The translations under genes were made by a program, and so were the position numbers. DNA of 64,000 nucleotides from Corynebacterium pollutisoli (GTDB lineage: Bacteria > Actinomycetota > Actinomycetes > Mycobacteriales > Mycobacteriaceae): positions 124,001 to 188,000 of the forward strand of contig NZ_FXAR01000001.1 of the NCBI RefSeq assembly GCF_900177745.1, given 5' to 3'. Positions 8,676-17,980 of the stretch are shown here, in pieces. The notes beneath the pieces are model-generated. The model was given only the letters and a program-made list of their open reading frames with translations, was not told the origin of the DNA and did not search any database. The number at the start of each line of letters is the position of its first letter. Within the stretch, counting starts at the first letter, position 1.

Positions 8676-9035
8676 AGGCGCGCATCAAGAACCTTGCCCG
8701 GGAGAAGGGGGTCGATCCTCGCGTACTCCTCCGCATTTACATGATGGAACGATTTCTTGATCGTGTGTCGCGGTCCGCCTACCGCGACAGATTTTTTCTC
8801 AAGGGAGGTCCGGGAGGCATGCGGTGCCACGTTTCGCAAACGCCGGACACTGCATGTTCTCGATGACGCCGGTGACATTCTCCAGAGGGTGCGATTGAGT
8901 GGTCGGTTGGAAGGTCTGTGGGACGCTTTTCGGCGTCATACTCCCTGGGTGCAGGATCTTTCCTGGGAGACAGTTGTGGAGAGCACGGGGGTCTGGGTGG
9001 GCGCGGCACTGGGCTCAGGTACGGCGGAGAGCTGA
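8666..9035 (+). pseudogene. Remnant of AbiEii/AbiGii-type nucleotidyltransferase toxin
   Basis: The first frame (GTG 8666) encodes KNLAREKGVDPRVLLRIYMM, then ERFLDRVSRSAYRDRFFLKGG, the N-terminus of the AbiEii nucleotidyltransferase family. It loses homology right after the FLKGG motif and stops at 8866. A second frame nearby encodes RLEGLWDAFRRHTPWVQDLS with WETVVES, resembling the C-terminus of the same family. The roughly 200 residues between, with the catalytic aspartates, are missing. This is an internally deleted, frameshifted gene. No AbiEi antitoxin gene is adjacent. Confidence 0.65.
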
Positions 9036-9084
9036 CCAGCCTCTGTGCGTTCCTGAGCCGTCCGTCGTTGCATTGCGGTCAGGG

Positions 9085-10842
9085 TCAGTGGATCACGCTG
9101 AAATACCTGCCGAGGTACTCCCGCAGCGGCGGATCAACAACGTGAATGAACGTGCCTTTGATCCCTCGGGTCAGCAACACCGCGTAGATGTTGAGGATCA
9201 TCGACCGGAGAAGCTCTTCGGTGGTGTCACGCTTGCGGAGTTTGTTGTTCTCCTTACCTTTCTTGTCGTGGTAATTGTCCCGGTTGATGATCAGTTCCCC
9301 GCTTTCGGGGTCGTAGCGGAGGTCTCTGCCGATGATCACACCCGCATAGTTCAGGTCGTAACCCTGAACGGTGTGGATCGACCCGACTTCGTGCAGCGCG
9401 TTGCGGGAATTGACCCAGTCGGTGTCCGTCTGGTTCCACTGGAAACGCGCATCTGGGGCCAGATCGATATCGATGGCGGACTTGTTCTTCTTCGATGCCC
9501 ATTCCCATGCGTACCCGGCAACCATCCGCGCCAATCCGTGCTCCCTGTCCCGTTGGAGAATGAGCTCGTAGAGGCGTCGCGGTGAGTCAACCAGACCGAC
9601 TTCGTACTCCCCGAAACTGAGTCGTTTCGCCGGCGGCATCGGGGACAGCACGTCGTAGATGTACTGGATGTAGTCGTTGCCACCCAGGCTCCGCATCTGA
9701 GTGTGGAGTCGATATCGCTTCTTCTTTCCCTGTTGCTCGAGAATCTCCTCGAACTCCTCGCGGGCGATGTCCTGCGGCCTGACGGTCTGCCTCAGATCGA
9801 GCATGAGAATGATATGACGGGACTTCTTGCGCAGCCAGTCAAGTTGCGACTTCAGTTCCCCGCCTTCACCGAACAGGTTGCGGTTGATCTCGATGAATTC
9901 GTTGTTCGCCGGGCCGGAATTCTGGTTGGAGCGTTGATTGAGCCGGTGCGCCTCATCGACGATGACGACGTCGAACATCCCCGGATCCCTGGCGACCTGG
10001 TGCGGGGTCATCACCATGTTCCGGTTCAGGCCGGGGGTTCTGTCGAAGACATTGCCGATGGACTTCCGAAGCGACTGCTGGGGGACGACAAGCGCAATGC
10101 GCTTCCCGTCGAATCTCTCGCGGTTTCCTTCGACGAAGAACTCGGAGAACACCGTGTCGCCGGTTTCACCTTCTCCGACGTCGCGGCCGTCACCGATGTC
10201 CTGCATCAGTTTCATCAGATAGATTGCGACGACCGTTTTCCCCGTGCCGGGATCACCCTCGATGAACAGGAGATTCCCGGGCTCGGTTTCCTTGTCGAGA
10301 TCCTCGATCAGCCCCTCCATGATGTCCACGACGGCTGTCGCCTGGTCATGATTGAGTGACTTGAAAGGCGAGAGCTTGAACAACTCCGAGTTGACGATCT
10401 CCGGGATCGAGCGCTGGAAGACTCCTTCCTCCAGCATTTCCTGGAAAATGTCCTGGAAGATCGTGTTGTACCGCTCGCGGTCGAAATAGTCGGAGTCCAC
10501 CACACCGGTGTTGCGGTTCATGACCTCGTGGGAACCGTCGCCGGCGGCGTGTTTGATGAGGAAGGACTCCAGATCCAGGCAGACCGACTTGTTGAATTCC
10601 TCGTGAATGATGACCCGGGCCGTGCGGAGTTTCTCCCGTTTTTCCTCGTTGGCCCAGTGCTGGCGCATCCGTACGGAAAAGTTCAGTGTCTCTCCGAAAT
10701 AGACGTAACCCTGCTTTTCACCGCTCGAGGGCGGGGAGTTGAGGACGTACACGACGGGCCAGTTCCGGAGATGTTCGTGCTCGGCCGCCTGCTTCTCAAT
10801 GGTCGACGTGAAGTCGAAAGGGGTAATGCTATAGCTGGTCAT
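9085..10842 (-). CDS. GIY-YIG nuclease-DUF2075 (Schlafen-like) helicase fusion
   Basis: 585 aa from ATG 10842. The N-terminus has a GIY-YIG-like core: VVYVLN at residues 30-35, then GYVYFGET around 45-52 and an arginine-containing SVRMRQHW helix. A DUF2075 P-loop ATPase follows, with Walker A GDPGTGKT at 196-203 and Walker B VVIVDEAHR around 292-300, then late helicase motifs (LHTQMRS; SIHTVQGYDLNYAGVIIGRDL). This predicts a nucleic-acid translocase with an attached nuclease. The start overlaps the stop of the MazG-like gene by 14 bp, so the two are translationally coupled. Function is unproven; the architecture and company suggest phage defence. Confidence 0.82.
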   Translation of the reverse strand: MTSYSITPFDFTSTIEKQAAEHEHLRNWPVVYVLNSPPSSGEKQGYVYFGETLNFSVRMRQHWANEEKREKLRTARVIIHEEFNKSVCLDLESFLIKHAAGDGSHEVMNRNTGVVDSDYFDRERYNTIFQDIFQEMLEEGVFQRSIPEIVNSELFKLSPFKSLNHDQATAVVDIMEGLIEDLDKETEPGNLLFIEGDPGTGKTVVAIYLMKLMQDIGDGRDVGEGETGDTVFSEFFVEGNRERFDGKRIALVVPQQSLRKSIGNVFDRTPGLNRNMVMTPHQVARDPGMFDVVIVDEAHRLNQRSNQNSGPANNEFIEINRNLFGEGGELKSQLDWLRKKSRHIILMLDLRQTVRPQDIAREEFEEILEQQGKKKRYRLHTQMRSLGGNDYIQYIYDVLSPMPPAKRLSFGEYEVGLVDSPRRLYELILQRDREHGLARMVAGYAWEWASKKNKSAIDIDLAPDARFQWNQTDTDWVNSRNALHEVGSIHTVQGYDLNYAGVIIGRDLRYDPESGELIINRDNYHDKKGKENNKLRKRDTTEELLRSMILNIYAVLLTRGIKGTFIHVVDPPLREYLGRYFSVIH

Positions 10843-11149
10843 ACTTCGTTGCCTTCCCGAATGCCCGGTCGACGGGGTACTTCGCCTTGGTGAGAGCAAG
10901 CTTCTCGACGATCAGGTCGTGCGGTGATTCTCCGAGAGCATCGGCGAGCAGAAACGCGTAGGTGAGGACATCTGCGAGCTCCATCCGGGCAGCGTCGCGG
11001 TCACCTTCGGAATTCCACTGAAAGCACTCCAGAAGTTCGGCGGCCTCAATCGAGATGCTTTTGGCCAGGTTCTCAGGGGTGTGGAATTGTCGCCAGTCCC
11101 GCTCCTCGACGAACTTCCGTAGCTGATCCCGAACCTGAACATCATCCAT
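10829..11149 (-). CDS. MazG-like nucleotide pyrophosphohydrolase
   Basis: 106 aa from ATG 11149, which follows GGATAGGATC as ribosome site; a GTG at 11170 would add 7 residues. The family pattern is clear: FVEERDWRQFHTPENLAKSI, then SIEAAELLECFQW (the ExxE metal site) and ELADVLTYAFLLAD (the second acidic pair, E..D). This is the all-alpha NTP pyrophosphohydrolase superfamily (MazG/RS21-C6/dCTPase type), which hydrolyses (d)NTPs to monophosphates. It is the first gene of a two-gene operon with the GIY-YIG/DUF2075 protein. Which nucleotide it cleaves cannot be told from sequence. Confidence 0.85.
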   Translation of the reverse strand: MDDVQVRDQLRKFVEERDWRQFHTPENLAKSISIEAAELLECFQWNSEGDRDAARMELADVLTYAFLLADALGESPHDLIVEKLALTKAKYPVDRAFGKATKYDQL

Positions 11150-11280
11150 GGATCTGATCCTATCCGTCACCGATACGTGGAACTGAAGCCATGCGAAAAC
11201 ACCACCTACCGTACCGGGGACTGGTGACTGGGCAGCCTCCGGAGGAGTTCCGAATCCGCCAGCTCACCAAATGACAACAC

Positions 11281-11310
11281 CGCCGCTTCCCCGGAAACGG
11301 GGAGGCGGCG
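11281..11310 (-). terminator. Stem-loop downstream of pcaD
   Basis: A 13-bp stem (CGCCGCTTCCCCG / CGGGGAGGCGGCG, one G-T pair) closes a GAAA tetraloop. It lies 28 bp beyond the pcaD stop in the direction of pcaRFD transcription and separates that operon from the MazG/DUF2075 module. The repeated 10-mer CGTCGATAAG follows directly at 11312. Confidence 0.7.
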
Positions 11311-11337
11311 GCGTCGATAAGCAGGCGGTGAAGGGGC

Positions 11338-12105
11338 CTAGCCGAAGAAGTCGACCAGAGCCTTGGTGACCTGCTCGGGCACCTCGATGGTCGGCACGTG
11401 CGCGCCGGGGGAGACCTCCACGTAGGTGGTCTCGCCGGACACGCCTTCGGCGATCGCCTTGAGGGCCGAAGGGGGAGTGGACTGATCGTCGACGCCGGCC
11501 AGGACCAGGACGGGGACGGTGATCTCGCCGAGGCGGTCGCGGAAGTCCCAGTGGGCCAGGGCGTCGGAGCAGGAGGCGTAGCCGACGCCGCGGGTGGAGG
11601 TGACCATTCGCCGGTACGCGGCGGTCGTCGCCGGGTGGGACTCCTGGAACTCCTTGGTCAGCCAGAAGTCGATGACACCGTCGGCCATCGGCTCGAGGCC
11701 CTGGGCGCGGGTGAGCTCGGAACGCGGGTGCCACTTCTCGGTGCCACCGAAGTAGGCGGCGGTGCACAGGAAGGCCGCGCGGGTGACACGAGGGGACGTG
11801 GCGGTCAGGTACTGCGCCATCGCGCCGCCCAGGGACAGGCCGACGACCTGGAACTTGTCGACGCCGAGCTCGTCGAGGGTATCCAGGACATCGGCGGCGA
11901 GGTGATCGAAGGTGGTCTCACCGGGCTGGACATCCGGGTCCGGGGAACCGCCGTGGCCGCGGTGGTCGAGGGCGATGACGCGGCGGGTCTTCGACAGCTC
12001 GTCCAGCTGCGGCAGCCACATGTCGGTGGTGGAGGCGATGGAACCGAGGAAGACGACCGGCTCCGCGTCGGACTCGGGACCGTAGGCAACGTGGTTGAGG
12101 ATCAT
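11338..12105 (-). CDS. pcaD: 3-oxoadipate enol-lactonase
   Basis: 255 aa alpha/beta-hydrolase. The nucleophile elbow GLSLGGAMAQYL (Ser near residue 99) is present, as are the acid (VLVLAGVDDQSTPP) and the C-terminal histidine (SPGAHVPTIEVPEQV). HGHGGSPDPD after the oxyanion region is typical of PcaD. It hydrolyses beta-ketoadipate enol-lactone, the product of PcaC, to beta-ketoadipate. The gene lies 3 bp after pcaF and is the last gene of pcaR-pcaF-pcaD. Confidence 0.95.
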   Translation of the reverse strand: MILNHVAYGPESDAEPVVFLGSIASTTDMWLPQLDELSKTRRVIALDHRGHGGSPDPDVQPGETTFDHLAADVLDTLDELGVDKFQVVGLSLGGAMAQYLTATSPRVTRAAFLCTAAYFGGTEKWHPRSELTRAQGLEPMADGVIDFWLTKEFQESHPATTAAYRRMVTSTRGVGYASCSDALAHWDFRDRLGEITVPVLVLAGVDDQSTPPSALKAIAEGVSGETTYVEVSPGAHVPTIEVPEQVTKALVDFFG

Positions 12106-12108
12106 GGT

Positions 12109-13341
12109 TTAGGCCTCCGCCTTCTCGATGACGGCCGCCAGCCCCTGGCCGCCGCCGATGCACATGGTGACCAGGGCGGTCTTCGCGTCGGTACGCGCCA
12201 GCTGGTGGGAGGCGGTGACGAGCATGCGGGCGCCGGTCGCGCCGACCGGGTGGCCCAGGGAGATGCCGGAACCCAGCGGGTTGAGACGCTCGTCGTCGGC
12301 GGAGATGCCCCACTCGGACAGGACGGACAGGGCCTGGGCGGCGAAGGCCTCGTTGAGCTCGATGAGGTCCATGTCGTCGAGGGTGAGGCCGAGGCGGTCG
12401 AGGACCTTCTTGGTGGCCGGGACCGGGCCGATGCCCATGGTCTCCGGGGCGACACCGGCCACGGCCCAGCCGCGCAGCACGACGGACGGGGTGAGGCCCA
12501 GCTCCGCGGCCTTGGCGCGGGTGGTGACGATCATCGCGGCGGCGCCGTCGTTCTGGCCGGAGGCGTTGCCGGCGGTGACGGTGGCGTCGGCATCCTGGCG
12601 GCCCATGATCGGGCGCAGCTTGGCCAGCTTCTCCAGGGTGGAGTCGGGGCGCGGGTGCTCGTCGGAGTCGACGACCAGCGGGTCACCCTTGCGCTGCGGG
12701 ACCTCGACGGGCACGATCTCCTCGGCGAAGATGCCGTTCTCCTGCGCGGCGACGGCGCGACTGTGGGACTCGACGGCCATCTCGTCCTGCGCCTCACGGG
12801 TGATGGAGTACTCCTCGCGGAGGTTCTCGGCCGTTTCGATCATGCCGCCGGGGATGGGGTGGTTCTTGCCGCCGGCGGTCTCGCGGGCCTCGGCGAGGCG
12901 GTCGCGGAAGACCATGTTGCCGCCCTTCTTGCCCCAGCGGACGTCGGCGTCGACGGTGTACTCGGTGCGCGACATGGACTCGGCTCCACCGGCGATGATG
13001 ACATCGGCGGCACCCGTGGCCACGTGCGCGGCGGCGGTGACCACGGCCTGCAGGCCGGAGCCGCACCGGCGGTCGAGCTGCATGCCCGGGACGGTCTCGC
13101 CGAGGCCGGCGTCGAGGGCCACGACACGGCCCAGCGCCGGGGCGGCACCGTTGGGGGAGGCCTGGCCGAGGATGAGGTCGTCGACGTCCGCGGCCTTCAG
13201 GCCGGAGCGCTCCATGACGGCCTTGACGACGGTCGCGGCGAGCTGCTGGACGGGGACGCCGACGAACTGCCCGCCGTACGCGCCGACGGCGGTACGCAGC
13301 GGGGTGCACAGGACGATGTCGGTGGGCTGATTCTCAGTCAT
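12109..13341 (-). CDS. pcaF: 3-oxoadipyl-CoA thiolase
   Basis: 410 aa class II thiolase. The acyl-accepting cysteine lies in LDRRCGSGLQAV (near residue 94), followed by the conserved histidine segment NPLGSGISLGHPVGATGAR and the C-terminal CIGGGQG motif with the second catalytic Cys. It cleaves beta-ketoadipyl-CoA to succinyl-CoA and acetyl-CoA, the last step of the pathway. The start ATG is 15 bp after the pcaR stop in the same operon. A general acetyl-CoA acetyltransferase role cannot be excluded, but the context strongly favours PcaF. Confidence 0.93.
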   Translation of the reverse strand: MTENQPTDIVLCTPLRTAVGAYGGQFVGVPVQQLAATVVKAVMERSGLKAADVDDLILGQASPNGAAPALGRVVALDAGLGETVPGMQLDRRCGSGLQAVVTAAAHVATGAADVIIAGGAESMSRTEYTVDADVRWGKKGGNMVFRDRLAEARETAGGKNHPIPGGMIETAENLREEYSITREAQDEMAVESHSRAVAAQENGIFAEEIVPVEVPQRKGDPLVVDSDEHPRPDSTLEKLAKLRPIMGRQDADATVTAGNASGQNDGAAAMIVTTRAKAAELGLTPSVVLRGWAVAGVAPETMGIGPVPATKKVLDRLGLTLDDMDLIELNEAFAAQALSVLSEWGISADDERLNPLGSGISLGHPVGATGARMLVTASHQLARTDAKTALVTMCIGGGQGLAAVIEKAEA

Positions 13342-13356
13342 GTGTGGTGTTCCTAT

Positions 13357-14133
13357 CTAGAAGAGTTCGGTGGCCGCCAGGTCGGCGGAGATGAGTTCGG
13401 CGGTGTCGATGAGCGCCGGGAGGAAGCGGTCGTGCAGCTCCTCCAGGTCGTGGACCACGGTCTGCGTCGAGACGTTGACCGCCGCCACCACCGTGCCGGC
13501 GGGGGAGTGGACGGGCGCCGCGAGGGAACGCAGGCCCGGCTCGAGTTCCTGGTCGACGATGGCGAAGCCCTGCTCGCGGATGCGGTCGAGCTCGGCGCGG
13601 AGCGAGGGGGCGTCGACAAGCGTGGACGGCGTGAAGGCCTGGAACTCCACGCTGCCCAGGTAGGCCTCGAGCTCCTCGGGGGGCAGGCCCGCGAGGATGA
13701 CCCGGCCCATGGAGGTGGCGTAGGCGGGGAAACGGGTGCCGATGGTGATGGACACCGTCATGATGCGCCGCACCGGCACCCGGTTGACGTACACCACGTC
13801 CTCCCCGTCGAGCACGGACAGGGAGGAGGATTCGCCGATGTGGCGGGACAGCTCCTCCAGCCGGGGCTGCGCGATGGCGGGCAGGCCGAGGCCGGACATG
13901 TAGCTGTAGCCCAGCTCGAGGACCCGGGGGGTGAGCCAGAAATCGGTGCCGTCGGTGCCCGCGTACCCGATGGTCACCAGCGTGTGGAGAAAGCGGCGGG
14001 CGGTGGCGCGGGCCAGGCCGGTGGCGTCGGCCACCTGGGCGAGAGTCTGGCGGGGTCGGTCGGCGTTGAACGTCCGGATGACGGCGAGGCCGCGGACGAG
14101 CGACTGGACGTTGGGGGTGTCCGGTGTGCCCAC
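13357..14133 (-). CDS. pcaR: IclR-family regulator PcaR
   Basis: 258 aa from GTG 14133, which has a strong AAAGGAG ribosome site 6 nt upstream; the longer open frame to 14439 runs antisense through pcaI. The N-terminal winged helix (NVQSLVRGLAVIRTFN, then TLAQVADATGLARATARRFLHTL) and the C-terminal IclR effector domain (SSLSVLDGEDVVYVNRV; TRFPAYATSMGRVILAGL) match PcaR/PobR/CatR regulators. It is expected to sense beta-ketoadipate or an upstream intermediate and to control pcaIJ and pcaRFD from the shared intergenic region. Confidence 0.92.
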   Translation of the reverse strand: MGTPDTPNVQSLVRGLAVIRTFNADRPRQTLAQVADATGLARATARRFLHTLVTIGYAGTDGTDFWLTPRVLELGYSYMSGLGLPAIAQPRLEELSRHIGESSSLSVLDGEDVVYVNRVPVRRIMTVSITIGTRFPAYATSMGRVILAGLPPEELEAYLGSVEFQAFTPSTLVDAPSLRAELDRIREQGFAIVDQELEPGLRSLAAPVHSPAGTVVAAVNVSTQTVVHDLEELHDRFLPALIDTAELISADLAATELF

Positions 14134-14215
14134 GTCCGACTCCTTTCTGTACGGAAAAGCGGTTCGCTTTGTGAACCCTTGTGCATTATCTGAACACCAG
14201 TGTACAGTCTGGGCC
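14134..14215. promoter_or_regulatory. Divergent pcaR/pcaI promoter with candidate PcaR operator
   Basis: GGTTC-N7-GAACC (14161-14177) is a perfect 5-bp inverted repeat placed between the divergent genes, a good candidate for the IclR-family PcaR operator. For pcaI, TTGTGC (14179-14184) and TACAGT (14203-14208) are separated by 18 bp. They put the transcript start at or next to the ATG at 14216, so pcaI is probably leaderless. The operator would overlap or sit just upstream of the -35. Confidence 0.6.
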
Positions 14216-14959
14216 ATGCTTGACAAGACCCTCCCCTCAACTGATGCGGCCGTCGCCGACATCCCCGACGGAGCGACCATCGCCGTCGGCGGATTCGGAC
14301 TGGTCGGCATCCCCGCCCGTCTCATCGACGCCCTCCGCGAGCAGGGCGCCACCGACCTCACCATCGTGTCCAACAACCTCGGCACCGACGGCTTCGGCCT
14401 CGGCCTGCTGCTGGCCGACAAGCGCATCTCCAAGTCCATCGGCTCCTACCTCGGATCCAACAAGGAGTACGCCCGCCAGTACCTCGCCGGAGAGCTCACC
14501 GTCGAGTTCACCCCGCAGGGCACCCTCGCTGAGCGCATGCGCGCCGGCGGCGCCGGCATCCCCGCCTTCTACACCACCGCCGGCGTGGGCACCCAGGTCG
14601 CCGAGGGCGGCCTCCCGCAGCGCTACAACTCCGACGGCACCGTCGCCGTCACCTCCAAGCCGAAGGAGACCCGCGAGTTCAACGGCCAGCTCTACGTCCT
14701 CGAGGAGTCGATCCGCGCGGACTACGCCCTGGTCCACGCAGCCAAGGGCGACCGTTACGGCAACCTCGTCTTCAACAAGACCGCCATGAACTTCAACCCG
14801 GACGCCGCCATGTCCGGCAAGGTCACCGTCGCCCAGGTCGAGGAGCTTGTCGACGTCATCGACCCCGAGGACGTCGACCTCCCCGGCATCTTCGTCGACC
14901 GCGTCGTCGAAGTGGGCAAGCAGGAAACCGGTATCGAGAACAGGACGGTGAGCAACTGA
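14216..14959 (+). CDS. pcaI: 3-oxoadipate CoA-transferase subunit A
   Basis: 247 aa from ATG 14216. The N-terminal [19 protein letters not shown] is the CoA-transferase family I alpha signature, and [14 protein letters not shown] and [19 protein letters not shown] are conserved in SCOT-type A subunits. With PcaJ it moves CoA from succinyl-CoA to beta-ketoadipate. No Shine-Dalgarno sequence precedes the ATG, in line with a leaderless transcript. The stop overlaps the pcaJ start (TGATG). A succinyl-CoA:acetoacetate transferase (scoAB) would look similar; the pca context decides. Confidence 0.93.
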   Translation: MLDKTLPSTDAAVADIPDGATIAVGGFGLVGIPARLIDALREQGATDLTIVSNNLGTDGFGLGLLLADKRISKSIGSYLGSNKEYARQYLAGELTVEFTPQGTLAERMRAGGAGIPAFYTTAGVGTQVAEGGLPQRYNSDGTVAVTSKPKETREFNGQLYVLEESIRADYALVHAAKGDRYGNLVFNKTAMNFNPDAAMSGKVTVAQVEELVDVIDPEDVDLPGIFVDRVVEVGKQETGIENRTVSN

Positions 14960-15597
14960 TGACCTGGAACAAGGAACAGATGGCCGCCCGCGTCGCGGAA
15001 GAGCTCGTCAACGGCCAGTACGTCAACCTCGGCATCGGCATGCCGACCCTCATCCCGGGCTACCTGCCCGAGGACCTCGAGGTCGTCCTCCACTCCGAGA
15101 ACGGCATCCTCGGCGTCGGCCCGTACCCGACCGAGGAGACCCTCGACCCCGAGCTCATCAACGCCGGCAAGGAGACCATCACCATCACCGAGGGTGGCTC
15201 CTACTTCTCCTCCTCCGACTCCTTCGCCATGATCCGCTCCCGCGCCGTCGACGTCGCCGTCCTCGGCGCCATGGAGGTCTCCCAGTTCGGCGACCTGGCC
15301 AACTGGATGATCCCCGGCAAGATGGTCAAGGGCATGGGCGGCGCGATGGACCTCGTCCACGGCGCCCAGAAGATCATCGTCATGATGGACCACACCACCA
15401 AGAAGGGCGACTCCAAGGTCCTGCCCGCGTGTGTCCTGCCGCTGACCGGCGCGAAGTGTGTCGACATGATCGTCACCAACTACGCCGTCTTCACCGTCGA
15501 CGCCCAGGAGGGCCTCACCCTGGTGCAGTGTGCCGAGGGCGAGACCGTCGAGTCCGTCCGCGCGGTCACCGACGCCCCCTTCGAGGTCGCCGTCTAA
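14959..15597 (+). CDS. pcaJ: 3-oxoadipate CoA-transferase subunit B
   Basis: 212 aa. The catalytic glutamate that forms the enzyme-CoA thioester lies in [13 protein letters not shown] (near residue 50), the family I beta-subunit signature. GIGMPTLIP near residue 26 and [20 protein letters not shown] are also conserved. It overlaps pcaI by one base, so the pair is coupled. A strong terminator hairpin follows 14 bp after the stop. Confidence 0.94.
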   Translation: MTWNKEQMAARVAEELVNGQYVNLGIGMPTLIPGYLPEDLEVVLHSENGILGVGPYPTEETLDPELINAGKETITITEGGSYFSSSDSFAMIRSRAVDVAVLGAMEVSQFGDLANWMIPGKMVKGMGGAMDLVHGAQKIIVMMDHTTKKGDSKVLPACVLPLTGAKCVDMIVTNYAVFTVDAQEGLTLVQCAEGETVESVRAVTDAPFEVAV

Positions 15598-15610
15598 ACA
15601 GCAGAGAATC

Positions 15611-15660
15611 CCGCGAAGCCCTGTCTCCCGTGCGTGGAGCGGGGCTTCGCGGCCTTCTTT
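15611..15660 (+). terminator. Rho-independent terminator after pcaIJ
   Basis: A perfect 11-bp stem CCGCGAAGCCC (15611-15621) / GGGCTTCGCGG (15642-15652) is followed by CCTTCTTT. The 10-mer CTTATCGACG sits 5 bp further on at 15665. The post-hairpin sequence is very similar to that downstream of obgE. Confidence 0.85.
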
Positions 15661-15784
15661 GCCGCTTATCGACGCCCCGTGAGGCACCCTCCCCGTGGCA
15701 ACCACCCACGGTTTGACCCTCCGACTACAGTGGTGGGGAACCTGTCCGAAGTCCGCGTAGAGCAAAGCGAGATAGATACCCCTC

Positions 15785-17068
<1,284 letters not shown>

Positions 17069-17163
17069 GCGCGACCGCTGCGAAATCACGCGGTCGAATC
17101 CAGGGTCCTTTCGAACCCGGGGGTACTGAACTCGACAGGGTGAATTCGCCACCGACAACGACA

Positions 17164-17202
17164 CCGCCCCGGCCCCTCCGGGTGCAGGAGGGGCCGGGGC
17201 GG
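17164..17202. terminator. Bidirectional terminator between clpX and TauE gene
   Basis: A perfect 16-bp GC-rich stem (17164-17179 with 17187-17202) has a 7-nt loop and stands between convergent genes. The repeated 10-mer CGTCGATAAG follows at 17203. Confidence 0.85.
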
Positions 17203-17212
17203 CGTCGATAAG

Positions 17213-17977
17213 CTAGTTGAACAGGGCCGGCAGCTCCTGGGACAGGACGAACACGCCCATCACCAGGACGAAGATGCCGAAGCCCTTGCGCAGGGCCTTC
17301 TCCGGGACGACCTTGGTCAGGCGTGCGCCGATGAGGGCACCGACGAGCGCCATGCCCGTCACCGACAGGACCAGCGGCCAGTCGAGGGAGACGGTGGTCA
17401 GGTAGCCGGCGAGCCCGGCGAAGGACTTCATCGAGATGACCAGCAGCGACGTGCCCACCGCCACCGGCATGCTCAGCCCGCCGAGCAGGGCCAGCGCCGG
17501 GACGACGAGGAAACCGCCGCCCGCGCCGACAAGACCGGTGACCAGGCCGACGACGAGACCCTCGATGAGGATCTTGCCCAGCGGCAGCGTCGTCGGTCCC
17601 TCGCCCTCGCGCTTCCTGCGGCCGCGGAGCATGGCCACGGCGGTGGCGATCATCATGGCGGCGAAGGCCAGCATGAGGATGACGCCGGGGATTTGCCCGC
17701 CGAGCAGGCCACCGAGGAAGGCACCCGCCATGGAGGCGACACCGAAGATGAGTCCGGTGCGCCACTGCACGTTGCCCATGCGGGCGTGGGTGAGGGTGGA
17801 CAGCACGGAGGTGGCTCCGACGACGAAGAGTGACGCGGCGATGGCCTCCTTGGGGTCCATGCCCGCCACGTAGGTGAGCAGCGGGACAGTGAGGATCGAT
17901 CCGCCACCGCCGAGCAGACCCAGGGAGAGTCCGATGGCGATGGCGAGGATCAGAACCGCAATGAGGGTTCCGGACAC
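17213..17977 (-). CDS. TauE/SafE-family sulfite or organosulfur anion exporter
   Basis: 254 aa integral membrane protein with about eight hydrophobic helices. The glycine-rich GLSLGLLGGGGSILTVPLL near the N-terminus and GLVGAGGGFLVVPALALL in the middle are the paired repeats of the TauE/SafE (DUF81) family. It starts 3 bp after the stop of the persulfide dioxygenase-rhodanese gene, in the same operon. The likely role is export of sulfite or a similar sulfur oxyanion made by that enzyme. The substrate is inferred from context only. Confidence 0.85.
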   Translation of the reverse strand: MSGTLIAVLILAIAIGLSLGLLGGGGSILTVPLLTYVAGMDPKEAIAASLFVVGATSVLSTLTHARMGNVQWRTGLIFGVASMAGAFLGGLLGGQIPGVILMLAFAAMMIATAVAMLRGRRKREGEGPTTLPLGKILIEGLVVGLVTGLVGAGGGFLVVPALALLGGLSMPVAVGTSLLVISMKSFAGLAGYLTTVSLDWPLVLSVTGMALVGALIGARLTKVVPEKALRKGFGIFVLVMGVFVLSQELPALFN

Positions 17978-17980
17978 GGC

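Noticed and set aside
8899..9585. A 228-codon + strand frame across the AbiEii remnant and the 3' end of the DUF2075 gene
   Set aside because: It runs antisense through the helicase motifs and its product has no family features.
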